The notes: generated by a model from the sequence alone, not told the origin. DNA of 64,000 bases from Pseudochrobactrum kiredjianiae (GCF_030362795.1 NZ_JAUCBM010000003.1:310001-374000); one strand, 5' to 3'. Shown: positions 25,231 through 34,628, numbered from the stretch's first letter. Made by a program: numbers and translations.

Positions 25231-25671
25231 TTACCAGCTTCCGGTATTTTCCATGGATGCCCATGGTTCCTGTGGTGCGAGTTTTTCGCCTTTTTGCAGA
25301 ATTTCAATGGAAATACCGTCCGGTGATTTAACAAAAGCCATACGACCATCGCGTGGCGGACGGTTAATGGTTACGCCTTTGTCTTTCAGTTGCTGGCAAA
25401 ATTCATAAATATTATCGACCTCATAGGCGAGGTGGCCGAAATTACGACCGCCGCTATAGGTTTCTGAATCCCAATTATAGGTGAGTTCCAGTTCCGGCGC
25501 ACGATTGGTTTCCGCATTTGCGTGATCCTGTGACGCGCTGAGGAAAATCAGGGTAAAGCGTCCCTGTTCGCTTTCTGAGCGGCGGGTCTCTGTCAGTCCG
25601 AATTTATTGACGTAAAAGTCGAGGGATTCATCTATGTCGCGGATGCGAACCATTGTGTGCAGATAGCGCAT
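25231..25671 (-). CDS. gloA: Lactoylglutathione lyase (glyoxalase I)
   Basis: Converts the hemithioacetal of methylglyoxal and glutathione to S-lactoylglutathione; cytoplasmic, 146 aa. The four metal ligands align as H5, E62, H80 and E123. Blocks MRYLHTMVRI, LELTYNWD, NFGHLAYEVD and KSPDGISIEIL are typical of the short, bacterial type that usually uses nickel or cobalt. It converges with recJ and shares its terminator. Confidence 0.95.
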   Translation of the reverse strand: MRYLHTMVRIRDIDESLDFYVNKFGLTETRRSESEQGRFTLIFLSASQDHANAETNRAPELELTYNWDSETYSGGRNFGHLAYEVDNIYEFCQQLKDKGVTINRPPRDGRMAFVKSPDGISIEILQKGEKLAPQEPWASMENTGSW

Positions 25672-25899
25672 GCTTAGCTCCTGTATGATCTGATCTTTCC
25701 TGTTTATTGTAACAGGTCTTGGTACAGAAACAGGTCTGATCTGAAATGGTTCATCATTATTTTCGCATCAACACTCATAAAGTCTGTGATCGAAGCATGA
25801 ATAATGCAACTTTGCTCTTGCCGGATACGGTTAAGGAAGTGTTATCTTGGAGATAAGAATCAACCTGATTTGCCCAGCAGATGAAAGGAGGAGAGTGCC

Positions 25900-26481
25900 A
25901 TGACAGACAAATCTTTGTCCCATGTATTTATGGACGGTGCCAACTCCGCTGATGCCGCAACGGATATTGTAGAAATTTCCGGGGTCATTAAATGGTTTGA
26001 TGTCGCCAAGGGCTACGGCTTTGTCGTTCCGGATCAGGAAGGCTATGGCGATATTCTGGTTCACGTAACAATTCTGCGCCGTGACGGTTTTCAAACCGCT
26101 CAGGAAGGTGCGCGCGTTGTTTGTGAAATTCGTCGCGGTGAGCGCGGCTGGCAGTGTTTCCGGGTTGTTGCACTTGATCTGTCTGATGTTGCACATCCTT
26201 CAACTTTGCCGCCTGCACGCACCCATGTGGTGGTTACCCCGTCGAGCGGTTTGGAGCGTGCCATTGTGAAGTGGTTTAACCGCACCAAAGGCTTTGGTTT
26301 TCTGAGCCGTGGTGAAGGAACTGAAGATATTTTTGTCCATATGGAAACGCTGCGTCGTTTCGGTATGATGGAGCTGCGTCCGGGACAAGTGGTTCTGGTG
26401 CGGTTTGGCGATGGTGATAAAGGGCTGATGGCGGCGGAAATCCATCCGGATATTGGTTCGCCTTTCACAACCCCGCATTAA
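25900..26481 (+). CDS. Double cold-shock-domain protein
   Basis: Nucleic-acid binding protein of 193 aa with two cold-shock domains. Domain 1 (about residues 27-95) has [18 protein letters not shown] and DILVHVTIL. Domain 2 (about 120-185) has [27 protein letters not shown], the canonical RNP1 and RNP2 motifs. In domain 1 the second aromatic motif is changed (ILVHV instead of IFVHI), so it may bind more weakly. An AAGGAGG ribosome site lies about 8 bases upstream. Two-domain forms of this type are common in the Rhizobiales. Followed by a clear terminator, so probably a single-gene transcript. Confidence 0.93.
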   Translation: MTDKSLSHVFMDGANSADAATDIVEISGVIKWFDVAKGYGFVVPDQEGYGDILVHVTILRRDGFQTAQEGARVVCEIRRGERGWQCFRVVALDLSDVAHPSTLPPARTHVVVTPSSGLERAIVKWFNRTKGFGFLSRGEGTEDIFVHMETLRRFGMMELRPGQVVLVRFGDGDKGLMAAEIHPDIGSPFTTPH

Positions 26482-26483
26482 AA

Positions 26484-26508
26484 AGACCGGTCACTGACCG
26501 GTTTTTTC
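26484..26508 (+). terminator. Terminator after the cold-shock gene
   Basis: ACCGGTCA / TGACCGGT perfect stem with a single-base centre, A-run before and TTTTTT after. Confidence 0.88.
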
Positions 26509-26573
26509 ATATGTGCTATTATGATCTGCACTTTAATTTTTTCTGAAACACGTTTTGAAATATGGTTTGCCCG

Positions 26574-27056
26574 ATGAAACAGTGGTTTGCTTTTGTTGTT
26601 TTTGTTGCTGCTCTCATAACGGGCAGTGTGTCTGTCTCCGCACAGGAAGCACCGATGCAGCTTGCCGTGGATGCGCAAGCTCTTAAAATACAGACGGCTG
26701 CGGGTGAAAAGAGCTTTGCGCTGGAAATTGCCGATACAGATCAAAGTCGTAGCGCAGGACTTATGCATCGCACGGATTTTCCTGCTGACCGCGCAATGAT
26801 CTTTGTTTTTGGCGAAGAGCGTCCGGTGATGATGTGGATGGCGAATACGCCGCTGCCTCTGGATATGCTGTTTGTGCGCAAAGACGGTACCATCGCGCAT
26901 ATTGCTGAAAACACAAAACCGTTTTCAAAAGATATTGTTTCCTCCGGTTCGTCGGTGGCTTTTGTCATAGAAGTGAATGCGGGCATTGCGGCTAAAGAGG
27001 GCATCAAGGCTGGTGATAAGGTGCAGCACCGGATAATATGCGGGCAATGCAAGTGA
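26574..27056 (+). CDS. DUF192 family exported protein
   Basis: Exported protein of 160 aa of the DUF192 family. The N-terminal signal peptide has a hydrophobic core (WFAFVVFVAALITGSVSV) and probable cleavage after VSA-Q. DUF192 blocks are visible: LEIADTDQSRSAGLMHR, MIFVFGEERPVMMWMANT and LDMLFVRKDGTI. The ATG at 26574 is used; one four codons earlier (26562) is equally possible, and neither has a strong ribosome site. Function of the family is unknown. It follows the double cold-shock gene but behind a terminator, so it is transcribed separately. Confidence 0.88.
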   Translation: MKQWFAFVVFVAALITGSVSVSAQEAPMQLAVDAQALKIQTAAGEKSFALEIADTDQSRSAGLMHRTDFPADRAMIFVFGEERPVMMWMANTPLPLDMLFVRKDGTIAHIAENTKPFSKDIVSSGSSVAFVIEVNAGIAAKEGIKAGDKVQHRIICGQCK

Positions 27057-27107
27057 TATGAGTCCTGTCTGATATCGGGGCGAACTGAAAAATTTCGGAA
27101 GTGAATT

Positions 27108-27887
27108 ATGGTCGTGAATGTGAATGAAGTCCGTTATTTCGAACATGACGGAATAAAACTGGCTTATCGTGATGAAGGACAAGGCGAGCCGGTTTTGCTA
27201 ATCCACGGTTTTGCATCTTCCGGTATGGTCAATTGGCTTAATCCGGGCTGGATCAAAACACTGACCGATGCAGGCTATCGCGCGATTGCGATTGATAATC
27301 GCGGACATGGCCGCTCCGATAAGCCACATGACCGTGAGCTTTATTACCCGTCATTAATGGCTGCTGATGCTATTGCACTGCTGGATCATCTGAATATCGA
27401 AAAAGCCCATGTGATGGGCTATTCGATGGGGGCGCGCATCAGTGCTTTTGCGGCACTGGAACACTCGACACGGGTGCATAGTCTGGTGTTTGGTGGTCTT
27501 GGTATTGGCATGGTCACTGGTGCCGGTGACTGGGATCCGATTTATGAAGCACTGCTGGCGGAAGATGCCGATAGTGTTACCCATCCGCGCGGCCTGATGT
27601 TCCGTAAATTTGCCGATCAGACAAAGAGCGATCGCTTTGCATTGGCTGCCTGTGTGATTACCTCGAAAGAGCTTATTCCGGCACAGGCGATGGGCATGAT
27701 CAGTCAGCCGGCACTGGTAGCTGTTGGCACAAAAGACGATATTGCCGGTGATGCGCAGGAACTGGCTGATTTGATGCCAAATGGATCGGCTGTGGATATT
27801 CCTGATCGCGATCATATGCTGGCCGTTGGCGATAAAGTTTACAAGCAGGCGGTTCTGGAGTTTTTGAAAGAACATCCTATCGTTTGA
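27108..27887 (+). CDS. Alpha/beta hydrolase
   Basis: Cytoplasmic alpha/beta-hydrolase of 259 aa. The nucleophile elbow GYSMGAR places the catalytic Ser at 106. The acid is D210 or D211 (VGTKDD) and the His is H236 (DRDHML). The oxyanion-hole HGF is at residues 33-35, and IDNRGHGRSDKP is the conserved loop after strand 4. No signal peptide. Substrate is not predictable. The gene is on the same strand as DUF192 and cysE, separated by small gaps without a clear terminator. Confidence 0.88.
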   Translation: MVVNVNEVRYFEHDGIKLAYRDEGQGEPVLLIHGFASSGMVNWLNPGWIKTLTDAGYRAIAIDNRGHGRSDKPHDRELYYPSLMAADAIALLDHLNIEKAHVMGYSMGARISAFAALEHSTRVHSLVFGGLGIGMVTGAGDWDPIYEALLAEDADSVTHPRGLMFRKFADQTKSDRFALAACVITSKELIPAQAMGMISQPALVAVGTKDDIAGDAQELADLMPNGSAVDIPDRDHMLAVGDKVYKQAVLEFLKEHPIV

Positions 27888-28063
27888 GCCTTCTCTGGTG
27901 AGGAAATTCCTTACAACGGGGACAGAGGTATTTTCATCTCTTGCAATGAGGGGTAAACTTCCCAGATAAAGGCTCAAGTAAAGGTAATGACAGTTTTGCC
28001 TGTCTGCCGTAATTTGTGTTTGAAATATCTGCGTTGAAAGAGATGCAAAGCAGGAGGCATGCT

Positions 28064-28888
28064 ATGGCCGCACATAATTCTGTACCGGTGAGCAAGATCG
28101 TCGATCATATGGATCCGATCTGGTATTCGGTGCGCGCTGAAGCGGAAGCCGCAGCACTCAAAGAGCCTTTGCTGGCTGCATTTCTTTATTCAACAGTGCT
28201 TAATCAAGGCTGTCTGGAAGATGTAGTGATGCATCGCATTTCCGAGCGCCTTGGTCATGCGGATGTGGCTGCTGATCTGCTGCGTCAGACCTTTGTTACA
28301 ATGAGCAATGCGTCACCGGAATGGTCACAGACACTACGTATTGATTTGCAGGCGGTTTATGACCGTGATCCGGCCGCAAACCGTTTTCTTGACCCGCTGC
28401 TCTATATGAAGGGCTTCCACGCTATTCAGACCCATCGTCTGGCGCATTGGCTGTGGAAGGAAGGGCGCAAGGATTTTGCCTATTATCTGCAAAGCCGGTC
28501 CTCGTCGATTTTCCAGACGGATATTCATCCCGCGGCGAAATTTGGCAGCGGCATCTTTCTCGATCATGCAACCGGCCTTGTTGTTGGTGAAACAGCTCAG
28601 ATCGGCGATGATGTGTCTATCCTGCATGAGGTGACACTTGGTGGCACCGGTAAGGCTGGCGGTGATCGTCATCCGAAAATCGGTCGCGGTGTACTGATCG
28701 GAGCTGGTGCAAAAATTCTCGGCAATATCACCGTTGGCGAATGTTCAAAAATTGCCGCCGGTTCTGTGGTGGTAAAAGCCGTGCCGGATAATGTAACCGT
28801 TGCCGGTGTGCCGGCGAAAGTCATTGGTGATTGCAATTGTGCAGAGCCTTCGCGTGCAATGGATCAGCTAATCAACGCTGCTGAGTAA
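28064..28888 (+). CDS. cysE: Serine O-acetyltransferase
   Basis: Acetylates serine with acetyl-CoA, the first step of cysteine synthesis; cytoplasmic hexamer, 274 aa. The start at 28064 has AGGAGG 6 bases upstream; an earlier in-frame ATG lacks this. The N-terminal helical domain (SATase_N) spans about residues 15-140. The left-handed beta-helix follows with the catalytic DIHPAAKFGSG...LDHATG (Asp-His pair) and GGTGKAGGDRHPKIG, the acyl-CoA and hexapeptide turns. The next gene is DUF3126, a frequent cysE neighbour in this order. Confidence 0.95.
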   Translation: MAAHNSVPVSKIVDHMDPIWYSVRAEAEAAALKEPLLAAFLYSTVLNQGCLEDVVMHRISERLGHADVAADLLRQTFVTMSNASPEWSQTLRIDLQAVYDRDPAANRFLDPLLYMKGFHAIQTHRLAHWLWKEGRKDFAYYLQSRSSSIFQTDIHPAAKFGSGIFLDHATGLVVGETAQIGDDVSILHEVTLGGTGKAGGDRHPKIGRGVLIGAGAKILGNITVGECSKIAAGSVVVKAVPDNVTVAGVPAKVIGDCNCAEPSRAMDQLINAAE

Positions 28889-28971
28889 TGCACAGGCGAC
28901 ATGATGTCCCTTTACATATCGGGCACAGAGGCGCATGAGACAGCCCGTAAAAATGAAACAGGAGAATCCGT

Positions 28972-29184
28972 TTGAAACCCGAAGAAATTAAGAAACTGGA
29001 CGCCTATTTCAAGCGGACTTTTGACAATCAGGGTCTCGCTGTTAAGGCGCGTCCACGCAAGGATGACTCCTGCGAGGTTTTCCTTGATGATGAATTCCTT
29101 GGCCTGATCTATAAGGATGAAGACGAAGGCGAACTGTCTTACAACTTCTCCATGGCCATTCTGGATATCGATCTGGAAGGCTAA
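28972..29184 (+). CDS. DUF3126 family protein
   Basis: Small acidic protein of 70 aa that matches DUF3126, an alphaproteobacterial family of unknown function. The start codon is TTG, supported by AGGAG 7 bases upstream and by the family N-terminus MKPEEIKKLDAYFK. The body alternates short strands (EVFLDDEFLGLIYKDED). It lies 83 bases after cysE on the same strand and ends before a strong terminator, which suggests a cysE-DUF3126 transcript. No role can be given. Confidence 0.85.
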   Translation: MKPEEIKKLDAYFKRTFDNQGLAVKARPRKDDSCEVFLDDEFLGLIYKDEDEGELSYNFSMAILDIDLEG

Positions 29185-29238
29185 AAGCCTTTATTTATAT
29201 CTTTTTAGGATATAGATTTGCTAATTAAAATAATTACT

Positions 29239-29288
29239 TATGGCGGTTTGTGCGTGAAGAGATTCACATTGGCAAGCCGCCATTTTTT
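29239..29288 (+). terminator. Terminator after cysE-DUF3126
   Basis: Outer stem TGGCGGTTTG / CAAGCCGCCA (one G-U) with an inner GTGAA / TTCAC hairpin, followed by TTTTTT. Confidence 0.85.
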
Positions 29289-29401
29289 ATTTCTTCCTGA
29301 AATTAACTTGTAAAACGTAACTGTATAACATATCATTTCTGAAATTCTAAAAATGCAGGCGGCACAACAGCTGTCTGCCGTTTTGCTATTCAGGAGATGT
29401 T

Positions 29402-30607
29402 ATGGATCAACGATTACCCGTTACGGTGCTGTCCGGATTTTTAGGTGCCGGAAAAACCACCTTGCTCAATCATATTCTGAATAACCGTGAACAATTACGT
29501 GTTGCACTGATCGTCAATGATATGAGTGAAGTGAATATTGATGCGGCATTGCTGCGGGATGGAGGTGCCAACTTGTCCCGCACGCAGGAACAGCTGGTTG
29601 AACTGACCAATGGCTGTATCTGCTGCACATTGCGCGACGATCTTTTGCAAGAGGTGACACAACTCGCCAAACAGGGGCGCTTTGATTATCTGCTGATTGA
29701 ATCAACCGGCATTTCCGAGCCATTGCCTGTGGCTTCGACCTTCGAGTTTCGTGATGAGGATGGCTTCAGCCTGTCCGACATTGCGCGGCTCGATACGATG
29801 GTGACGGTTGTCGATAGTGTCAATCTGCTGCGTGATTATGCATCGCAGGATTTTCTGAAAGATCGTGGCGAAAGTGGCGGTGAGGGCGATGAACGCGGTC
29901 TGGTCGATTTGCTGGTCGAGCAGATTGAATTTGCTGATGTGGTGGTGCTGAATAAAATCAGCGAAGTGTCCCCTGACCAAAAGCAGGATATTTATAAAAT
30001 TATCCGTGCGCTCAATCCGGATTGCGATGTGGTAGAGGCCGATTTCGGGCAACTGCCGATAACGCGGATTATGAATACGGGACGGTTCAGTTTTGAAAAG
30101 GCCGAGCAACATCCGCTATGGTTTAAAGAACTCTATGGCTTTAAGGATCATGTGCCGGAAACAGAGGAATATGGCATCCGCTCTTTTGTCTATCGGGCAC
30201 GCCGTCCGCTTGATCCGGCAAAATTCCACGATTTTATTCAGGAGAGCTGGGCGGGGCTGATCCGCTCAAAAGGTTTTTTCTGGTTGGCGACGCGTCCGCG
30301 CTATGTGGGGGAGCTTAGTCAGGCCGGTGCCTTACTGCGTACAGGTAAACGTGGTTTGTGGTGGGCATCAATCCCGAAGCAATATTGGCCGGAAGATGAG
30401 GGTTGGCGCCAATCCATGCAGCCTTATCTTGATCCGTTCTGGGGCGACCGTCGGCAGGAACTGGTTTTTATCGGCACGGCAGTGATGGACGAGGGGGCAA
30501 TCTGTGCGGCCTTGGATGGTTGTCTGGTTGAAGCCGATAATTTCGTGCCTGATGAATGGGCATCGCTTTATGATCCGTTTGAAATATGGGATCAGCGCGC
30601 AGCATAG
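29402..30607 (+). CDS. COG0523 (CobW/ZNG1-like) GTPase, candidate zinc metallochaperone
   Basis: P-loop GTPase of 401 aa from the G3E family. Motifs: Walker [10 protein letters not shown] (residues 12-20), metal-binding GCICCTLR (CxCC, about 71-78), ESTGISEP, and the guanine-specificity element NKIS. The C-terminal CobW_C domain spans roughly residues 250-395. Proteins of this family insert or deliver metals, often zinc, under metal starvation. It stands alone after a terminator. No cobalamin genes are nearby, so a CobW role in B12 synthesis is unlikely. Family is certain; metal is inferred. Confidence 0.9.
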   Translation: MDQRLPVTVLSGFLGAGKTTLLNHILNNREQLRVALIVNDMSEVNIDAALLRDGGANLSRTQEQLVELTNGCICCTLRDDLLQEVTQLAKQGRFDYLLIESTGISEPLPVASTFEFRDEDGFSLSDIARLDTMVTVVDSVNLLRDYASQDFLKDRGESGGEGDERGLVDLLVEQIEFADVVVLNKISEVSPDQKQDIYKIIRALNPDCDVVEADFGQLPITRIMNTGRFSFEKAEQHPLWFKELYGFKDHVPETEEYGIRSFVYRARRPLDPAKFHDFIQESWAGLIRSKGFFWLATRPRYVGELSQAGALLRTGKRGLWWASIPKQYWPEDEGWRQSMQPYLDPFWGDRRQELVFIGTAVMDEGAICAALDGCLVEADNFVPDEWASLYDPFEIWDQRAA

Positions 30608-30676
30608 ATTCTTGTTTTAAAACAATATTATATGCCTTTGCGTGAAGAAATAGATTCACGCAAAGGCATTGTATTT

Positions 30677-30815
30677 TTAAATCCCGATTGCAGAGGTTTC
30701 TTTAACTTCTTCCATCACCATCGAATTGTTTTTTGTGGCTTCCGCAAAGGTCTCAAAAATCTCCGGCGTGGTGCGATCCGGCTTGACTTCTACAAAGACC
30801 AGCATCGAGCGGTTA
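30677..30815 (-). pseudogene. Remnant of an Lrp/AsnC family regulator (putR-like)
   Basis: On the minus strand a short open frame reads MLVFVEVKPDRTTPEIFETFAEAT followed directly by a VMEEVKETSAIGI tail and stop at 30677. The first part is the start of an Lrp/AsnC ligand-binding domain, and the second resembles its extreme C-terminus. The DNA-binding domain and the middle of the sensory domain are missing. It points away from a putA fragment, the usual divergent putR-putA arrangement. Only about 46 codons remain, so it cannot be functional. Confidence 0.55.
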
Positions 30816-30833
30816 AGCATCTTCAGTGACAGT

Positions 30834-31448
30834 TTTGCCGCTCGCTCCGCCGGTCAATGTTGTTCGGCGCTGCGCGTTCTCTATCTTCAGGAAGATGTTG
30901 CTGACGGCATGCTGAAGATGATTGACGGCGCAGCCCGTGAAATGCATCTGGGTAATACGGCACTGGAAACCACCGATATCGGCCCGATCATTGATCGTGA
31001 GCTGTAGACTATGCTGAGCGATTATGTTGAGCAGATGAAGGCTAAAGCCAAAGTGACCAAGGTTGGCGTGACACTGGAAGGTGAATTGCAGGTCGGTCAT
31101 TTCTTCTCGCCGCATATCATCGGACTCAATGATGGTGCTGATCTGACCCGTGTAGTGTTTGGTCCTGTGCTGCATGTTGTGCGCTGGAAAGCTGTTGATC
31201 TGGACAGCGTTCTCGATGAGGTTGCCAATTTCGGCTTTGGCCTGACCTTCGGAATGCACAGCCGTATCGAAACAGGTGTTGCGCGTGCGGTTGTCGGTAC
31301 GCAGCCGTTTGGCGGTTCCGGCCTGTCCGGTACTGGTCCTAAGGCTGGTACCCCGAACCATCTGCTGCGCTTTGCGCTGGAACAAGTTGTTTCGGTGAAC
31401 ACTGCGGCAGCCGGTGGTAATGCTTTGCTGATCGCGATGGGTGAGTAA
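30834..31448 (+). pseudogene. putA: Remnant of putA (proline dehydrogenase / P5C dehydrogenase), C-terminal part
   Basis: Encodes only the last ~200 residues of bifunctional PutA: SAGQ-CSALRVLYLQEDVAD near the start (aldehyde dehydrogenase catalytic Cys region), then IGPIIDRE, and after a stop LSDYVEQM, FFSPHIIG, FGPVLHVVRW, FGLTFGMHSRI and GTQPFGGSGLSGTGPKAGTP. An in-frame TAG at 31005-31007 stands where the family has Gln, so a CAG-to-TAG change is likely. The proline dehydrogenase domain, most of the P5C dehydrogenase domain and the start are gone. No ribosome site precedes it. A C-terminal piece from about 31014 could still be translated but would lack the active Cys. Confidence 0.88.
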
Positions 31449-31779
31449 TCATCATAGCCGATGAGGAGACTCACCGGAGATGCCGGTGCTATATGGCACG
31501 CAAGCTTCCAAGGCGTAATACATTTGCGGTATGCGCCTTGGAGTGAGGCCGAATTTCACGTTTCGCTGTCACATAGCAGAAAATTTCGGTTTTTGTAAAA
31601 GATTCGCCTGCCATACATTAAGTGTTGTGGGCAATTTTTATTTCACACTTATGCACAGATTTTTGTTGACGATACATGCAACCTAAGGTAGCTTTTGTCT
31701 TGTACTGAAAAGCATATTTTACCTATTTATTTTAGATCAGAGCATAATATTTTTTTGAAATTAATTGCTTATGGAATAA
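31449..31779. other. Intergenic region after the putA remnant
   Basis: About 330 bases with no gene. It contains a 9-bp hairpin TCCAAGGCG / CGCCTTGGA (31507-31542) without a U-run. Near 31665 TTGACG and TAGCTT are 17 bases apart and could form a promoter reading toward the candidate small RNA. No coding sequence is supported. Confidence 0.4.
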
Positions 31780-31873
31780 GGGACGGGCAAGCCTCCCCTT
31801 CTACTATGGCCCGCCTGACGGTTCGCATATCGGACAATTTAACCCGGATCATCAACCGATCCGGGTTTTTCTT
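31780..31873 (+). ncRNA. Candidate small RNA with anti-Shine-Dalgarno loop
   Basis: A compact, structured segment ending in a strong terminator. Stem 1: CGGGC (31784-31788) with GCCCG (31809-31813), whose loop holds CCTCCCC (31792-31798), complementary to ribosome binding sites. Stem 2: GTTCG (31821-31825) with CGGAC (31831-31835). Stem 3 is the terminator AACCCGGATC / GATCCGGGTT plus five U. No open frame explains the terminator. Alphaproteobacterial trans-acting RNAs with CCUCC loops are known. The 5' end is estimated; Rfam family is not assigned. Confidence 0.55.
31841..31873 (+). terminator. Terminator of the candidate small RNA
   Basis: Perfect 10-bp stem AACCCGGATC / GATCCGGGTT with a 7-base loop, followed by TTTTTCTT. 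There is no intact gene upstream on this strand. Confidence 0.88.
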
Positions 31874-32149
31874 GCGATCGTAAGTGCATTGATTATTAAT
31901 TATATCATACTGTTATTTAATAATATTTATAATTCATGCAGATGCTTTTACTTGCGGGTATTCTGAGAGTGGGATTAAAATGGCAAACTTCCTTATTCTT
32001 AAAAAAGCTCTTTAATTTTCTATGCTCCGTATGTCATGAAGCTGGAAATGCAGTTTTAAAATTTCTGCTAAGTGAAAATAAAATACAACTATAAGATGTA
32101 TTTATTGATTGCGATAATTTTTTTTGATGATGAAATGCTGTAAATCGGT
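31874..32149. other. AT-rich intergenic region before trpL
   Basis: About 275 bases, strongly AT-rich, between the candidate small-RNA terminator and the trpL promoter. I see no coding frame, repeat or stable hairpin in it. Confidence 0.4.
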
Positions 32150-32177
32150 CTTGCATGCTTTGAACTGCGGAGATAAT
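32150..32177 (+). promoter_or_regulatory. Probable trpL promoter
   Basis: CTTGCA and GATAAT are 16 bases apart, close to the rhizobial CTTGAC-N17-CTATAT pattern. The predicted start falls within a few bases of the trpL ATG, giving a nearly leaderless mRNA, as known for rhizobial trpL. The leu leader has the same CTTGCA-N16 arrangement. Confidence 0.5.
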
Positions 32178-32185
32178 CATTGGTC

Positions 32186-32236
32186 ATGACTCAAATTACT
32201 TTTGCATCTTTTTCTTGGTGGTGGGCTCGCTTCTAG
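32186..32236 (+). CDS. trpL: Trp operon leader peptide TrpL
   Basis: A 16-residue leader peptide, MTQITFASFSWWWARF, with three consecutive Trp codons (TGG TGG TGG). It lies 200 bases before trpE(G) and is followed by RNA hairpins ending in a terminator (32353-32372). This is the classic ribosome-mediated transcription attenuator: low charged tRNA-Trp stalls the ribosome on the Trp codons and prevents termination. In Sinorhizobium meliloti the released leader RNA and peptide also act in trans; that could hold here but is not shown. The SD-like GGAG is 13 bases away, so initiation may be leaderless-like. Confidence 0.9.
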   Translation: MTQITFASFSWWWARF

Positions 32237-32352
32237 CGGCCAACGCAGACATTTGCATAAGTGTCATTCAGGTCGCTCAAGGTTTTACCGGGCGGCCAAT
32301 TTATTTTCAGCCCATAAAATCTTGTAGCTCCTGATCGTCATTCACGAAAACA

Positions 32353-32372
32353 GAGCAGAAATGCTCTTTTTG
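32353..32372 (+). terminator. trp attenuator terminator
   Basis: AGAGCA / TGCTCT stem with GAAA tetraloop, followed by TTTT. It lies 64 bases before the trpE(G) start and after the Trp leader peptide. Confidence 0.8.
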
Positions 32373-32435
32373 AAAAACAGGTGCGAAACCGGCCATTTGG
32401 CATTATAGGGATCGCAACAACAGGAGCGGGCGATT

Positions 32436-34604
32436 ATGGCAAAGACTGCCGAGCAGGATCAGCAAGATTATATTACGCAGGGCGGCGTTCGGGTCGCGCG
32501 TCGTCGCGATGCGGTGGAATATAAAACGGCTATTGATAAGCGCATTGATGCGCTGGATACACGGCGTGGTGCGGTTTTTTCTTCTAATTATGAATATCCG
32601 GGGCGCTATACACGCTGGGATACAGCCATTATCGATCCGCCGCTGGTGATTACCTCCAAAGGTCGCTCCATGCGTATTGAAGCGCTGAATGCCCGTGGTG
32701 AGGTGCTGCTTGGTGGTATTCGTCCTGTTGTTGCTGCCTTGCAAGACGTGACAATTAAGACTGAGAGCGAACAGAAAATCGAGCTGACGATTACTGAGCC
32801 GACACGGCAATATATGGAAGAAGAACGCTCGCGTATGCCTTCGGTCTTCACCGTACTGCGTGAGATCGTAGCACTGTTCTTCTCCGAGGAAGACAGCAAT
32901 CTTGGTCTTTATGGCGCGTTTGGCTATGATCTGGCTTTCCAGTTTGAGCCGATCAGTTTCAAGCTGAAGCGTCCTGAAGATCAGCGCGATCTGGTTCTGT
33001 TTATTCCGGATGAAATTCTTGTCGTTGACCATTATTCCGCTAAAGCGTGGGTCGATTCCTATGATTTTACTGTTGGTAATAAAAAGACTGATGGTTTGCC
33101 GCGCGAAACACCGGCAGATGAGTTCAAAGCTGCGAAAACACTGGCTGCAAAAGGCGATCATCAAAAGGGCGAATATGCTGCTTTGGTTGAGCGCGCCAAA
33201 GACAGCTTTAAGTGCGGTGATTTGTTTGAAGTGGTACCGGGGCAGATTTTCTATGAAAAATGCGAAAATCAGCCATCTGCTATTTCCCGCAAGCTGAAAA
33301 GCATTAATCCATCGCCTTATTCTTTCTTCATCAATCTGGGTGATCAGGAATATCTGATCGGCGCTTCACCGGAAATGTTTGTCCGTGTGAACGGTCGACG
33401 TATTGAAACCTGCCCGATCTCCGGTACCATCAAACGCGGTGAAGATGCGATTTCGGATTCAGAGCAAATTCTGAAATTGCTCAATTCGAAAAAAGATGAA
33501 TCAGAACTGACGATGTGTTCCGATGTGGATCGCAACGATAAAAGCCGTGTTTGCGAGCCGGAATCTGTGCGTGTGATTGGTCGTCGTCAGATTGAGATGT
33601 ATTCCCGCCTAATCCATACGGTTGACCATATTGAAGGCCGCCTGCGCGATGGTATGGATGCATTTGACGGTTTCCTCAGCCATGCATGGGCTGTAACCGT
33701 GACCGGTGCGCCGAAACTATGGGCAATGCGATTTATTGAAGAAAATGAGCGCAGCCGGCGTGCATGGTATGGTGGTGCAATCGGCATGATGCATTTCAAT
33801 GGTGATATGAATACCGGCCTGACCTTGCGTACCATTCGTATTAAAGACGGTGTGGCGCAGGTGCGAGCAGGGGCAACTTTGCTGTATGATTCAAATCCAC
33901 AGGAAGAAGAAGCCGAAACCGAGTTGAAAGCATCGGCGATGCTAACAGCGATTCGTGAGGCGCATATCAAACCGGAAATGCAGGAGAAGGCACAATCTAT
34001 GAAGGCAGGAACCGGAATTTCTGTTCTGCTGGTCGATCACGAAGATTCCTTCGTGCATACGCTTGCCAATTATTTCCGTCAGACCGGCGCGAATGTCGCT
34101 ACAGTACGCTCGCCGGTGAGTGATGAAATCTTTGACCGCTTTAAACCTGATTTGGTGGTACTCTCACCGGGGCCTGGTACGCCGAAAGATTTCGACTGCA
34201 CCAATACAATCCGCAAAGCACGTGAGCGTGATCTTCCGGTTTTTGGGGTGTGTCTGGGCTTGCAAGCCTTGACCGAAGCCTATGGCGGCTCGTTGAAGCA
34301 ATTGGACGTTCCGATGCATGGCAAGCCGTCACGCATCAAAATTCTGAACAACGGTGTGGTGTTTGATGGTCTTGGACAAGAAGTCACCGTTGGTCGTTAT
34401 CATTCGCTTTATGCGGATAAGGCGACACTGCCTGCAGATTTCATTATCACAGCTGAAACCGATGACGGTGTGATTATGGGCTTTGAGCATAAGAGCGAGC
34501 CGGTGGCCGGAGTGCAGTTCCATCCTGAATCAATCATGACGCTGGGCGGCAATGCCGGTATGCAGATGATTGAGAATGTGGTGTCAAAACTCGTTAAAAA
34601 ATAA
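32436..34604 (+). CDS. trpE: Anthranilate synthase, fused TrpE-TrpG
   Basis: Single-chain anthranilate synthase (trpE(G)) of 722 aa, forming anthranilate from chorismate and glutamine. Residues 1 to ~510 are the TrpE part: [33 protein letters not shown] and [12 protein letters not shown] with the chorismate site, then [13 protein letters not shown]. Residues ~525-720 are the glutamine amidotransferase: [22 protein letters not shown], the nucleophile Cys in [11 protein letters not shown], and the catalytic HPES near the end. The fusion is typical for the Rhizobiales. It is controlled by the trpL attenuator and followed by its own terminator, so it stands alone rather than in a full trp operon. 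Confidence 0.97.
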   Translation: MAKTAEQDQQDYITQGGVRVARRRDAVEYKTAIDKRIDALDTRRGAVFSSNYEYPGRYTRWDTAIIDPPLVITSKGRSMRIEALNARGEVLLGGIRPVVAALQDVTIKTESEQKIELTITEPTRQYMEEERSRMPSVFTVLREIVALFFSEEDSNLGLYGAFGYDLAFQFEPISFKLKRPEDQRDLVLFIPDEILVVDHYSAKAWVDSYDFTVGNKKTDGLPRETPADEFKAAKTLAAKGDHQKGEYAALVERAKDSFKCGDLFEVVPGQIFYEKCENQPSAISRKLKSINPSPYSFFINLGDQEYLIGASPEMFVRVNGRRIETCPISGTIKRGEDAISDSEQILKLLNSKKDESELTMCSDVDRNDKSRVCEPESVRVIGRRQIEMYSRLIHTVDHIEGRLRDGMDAFDGFLSHAWAVTVTGAPKLWAMRFIEENERSRRAWYGGAIGMMHFNGDMNTGLTLRTIRIKDGVAQVRAGATLLYDSNPQEEEAETELKASAMLTAIREAHIKPEMQEKAQSMKAGTGISVLLVDHEDSFVHTLANYFRQTGANVATVRSPVSDEIFDRFKPDLVVLSPGPGTPKDFDCTNTIRKARERDLPVFGVCLGLQALTEAYGGSLKQLDVPMHGKPSRIKILNNGVVFDGLGQEVTVGRYHSLYADKATLPADFIITAETDDGVIMGFEHKSEPVAGVQFHPESIMTLGGNAGMQMIENVVSKLVKK

Positions 34605-34628
34605 GCGCCGCTGATACTTTAAAGAAAA

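Noticed and set aside
29315-29345. Zur-like site before the COG0523 GTPase
   Set aside because: TGTATAACATA is only loosely palindromic and does not give a full Zur consensus, so I do not call it.
31695-31883. 62-codon frame over the candidate small RNA
   Set aside because: No ribosome site or family features, and it covers the terminator stem; better explained as noncoding.
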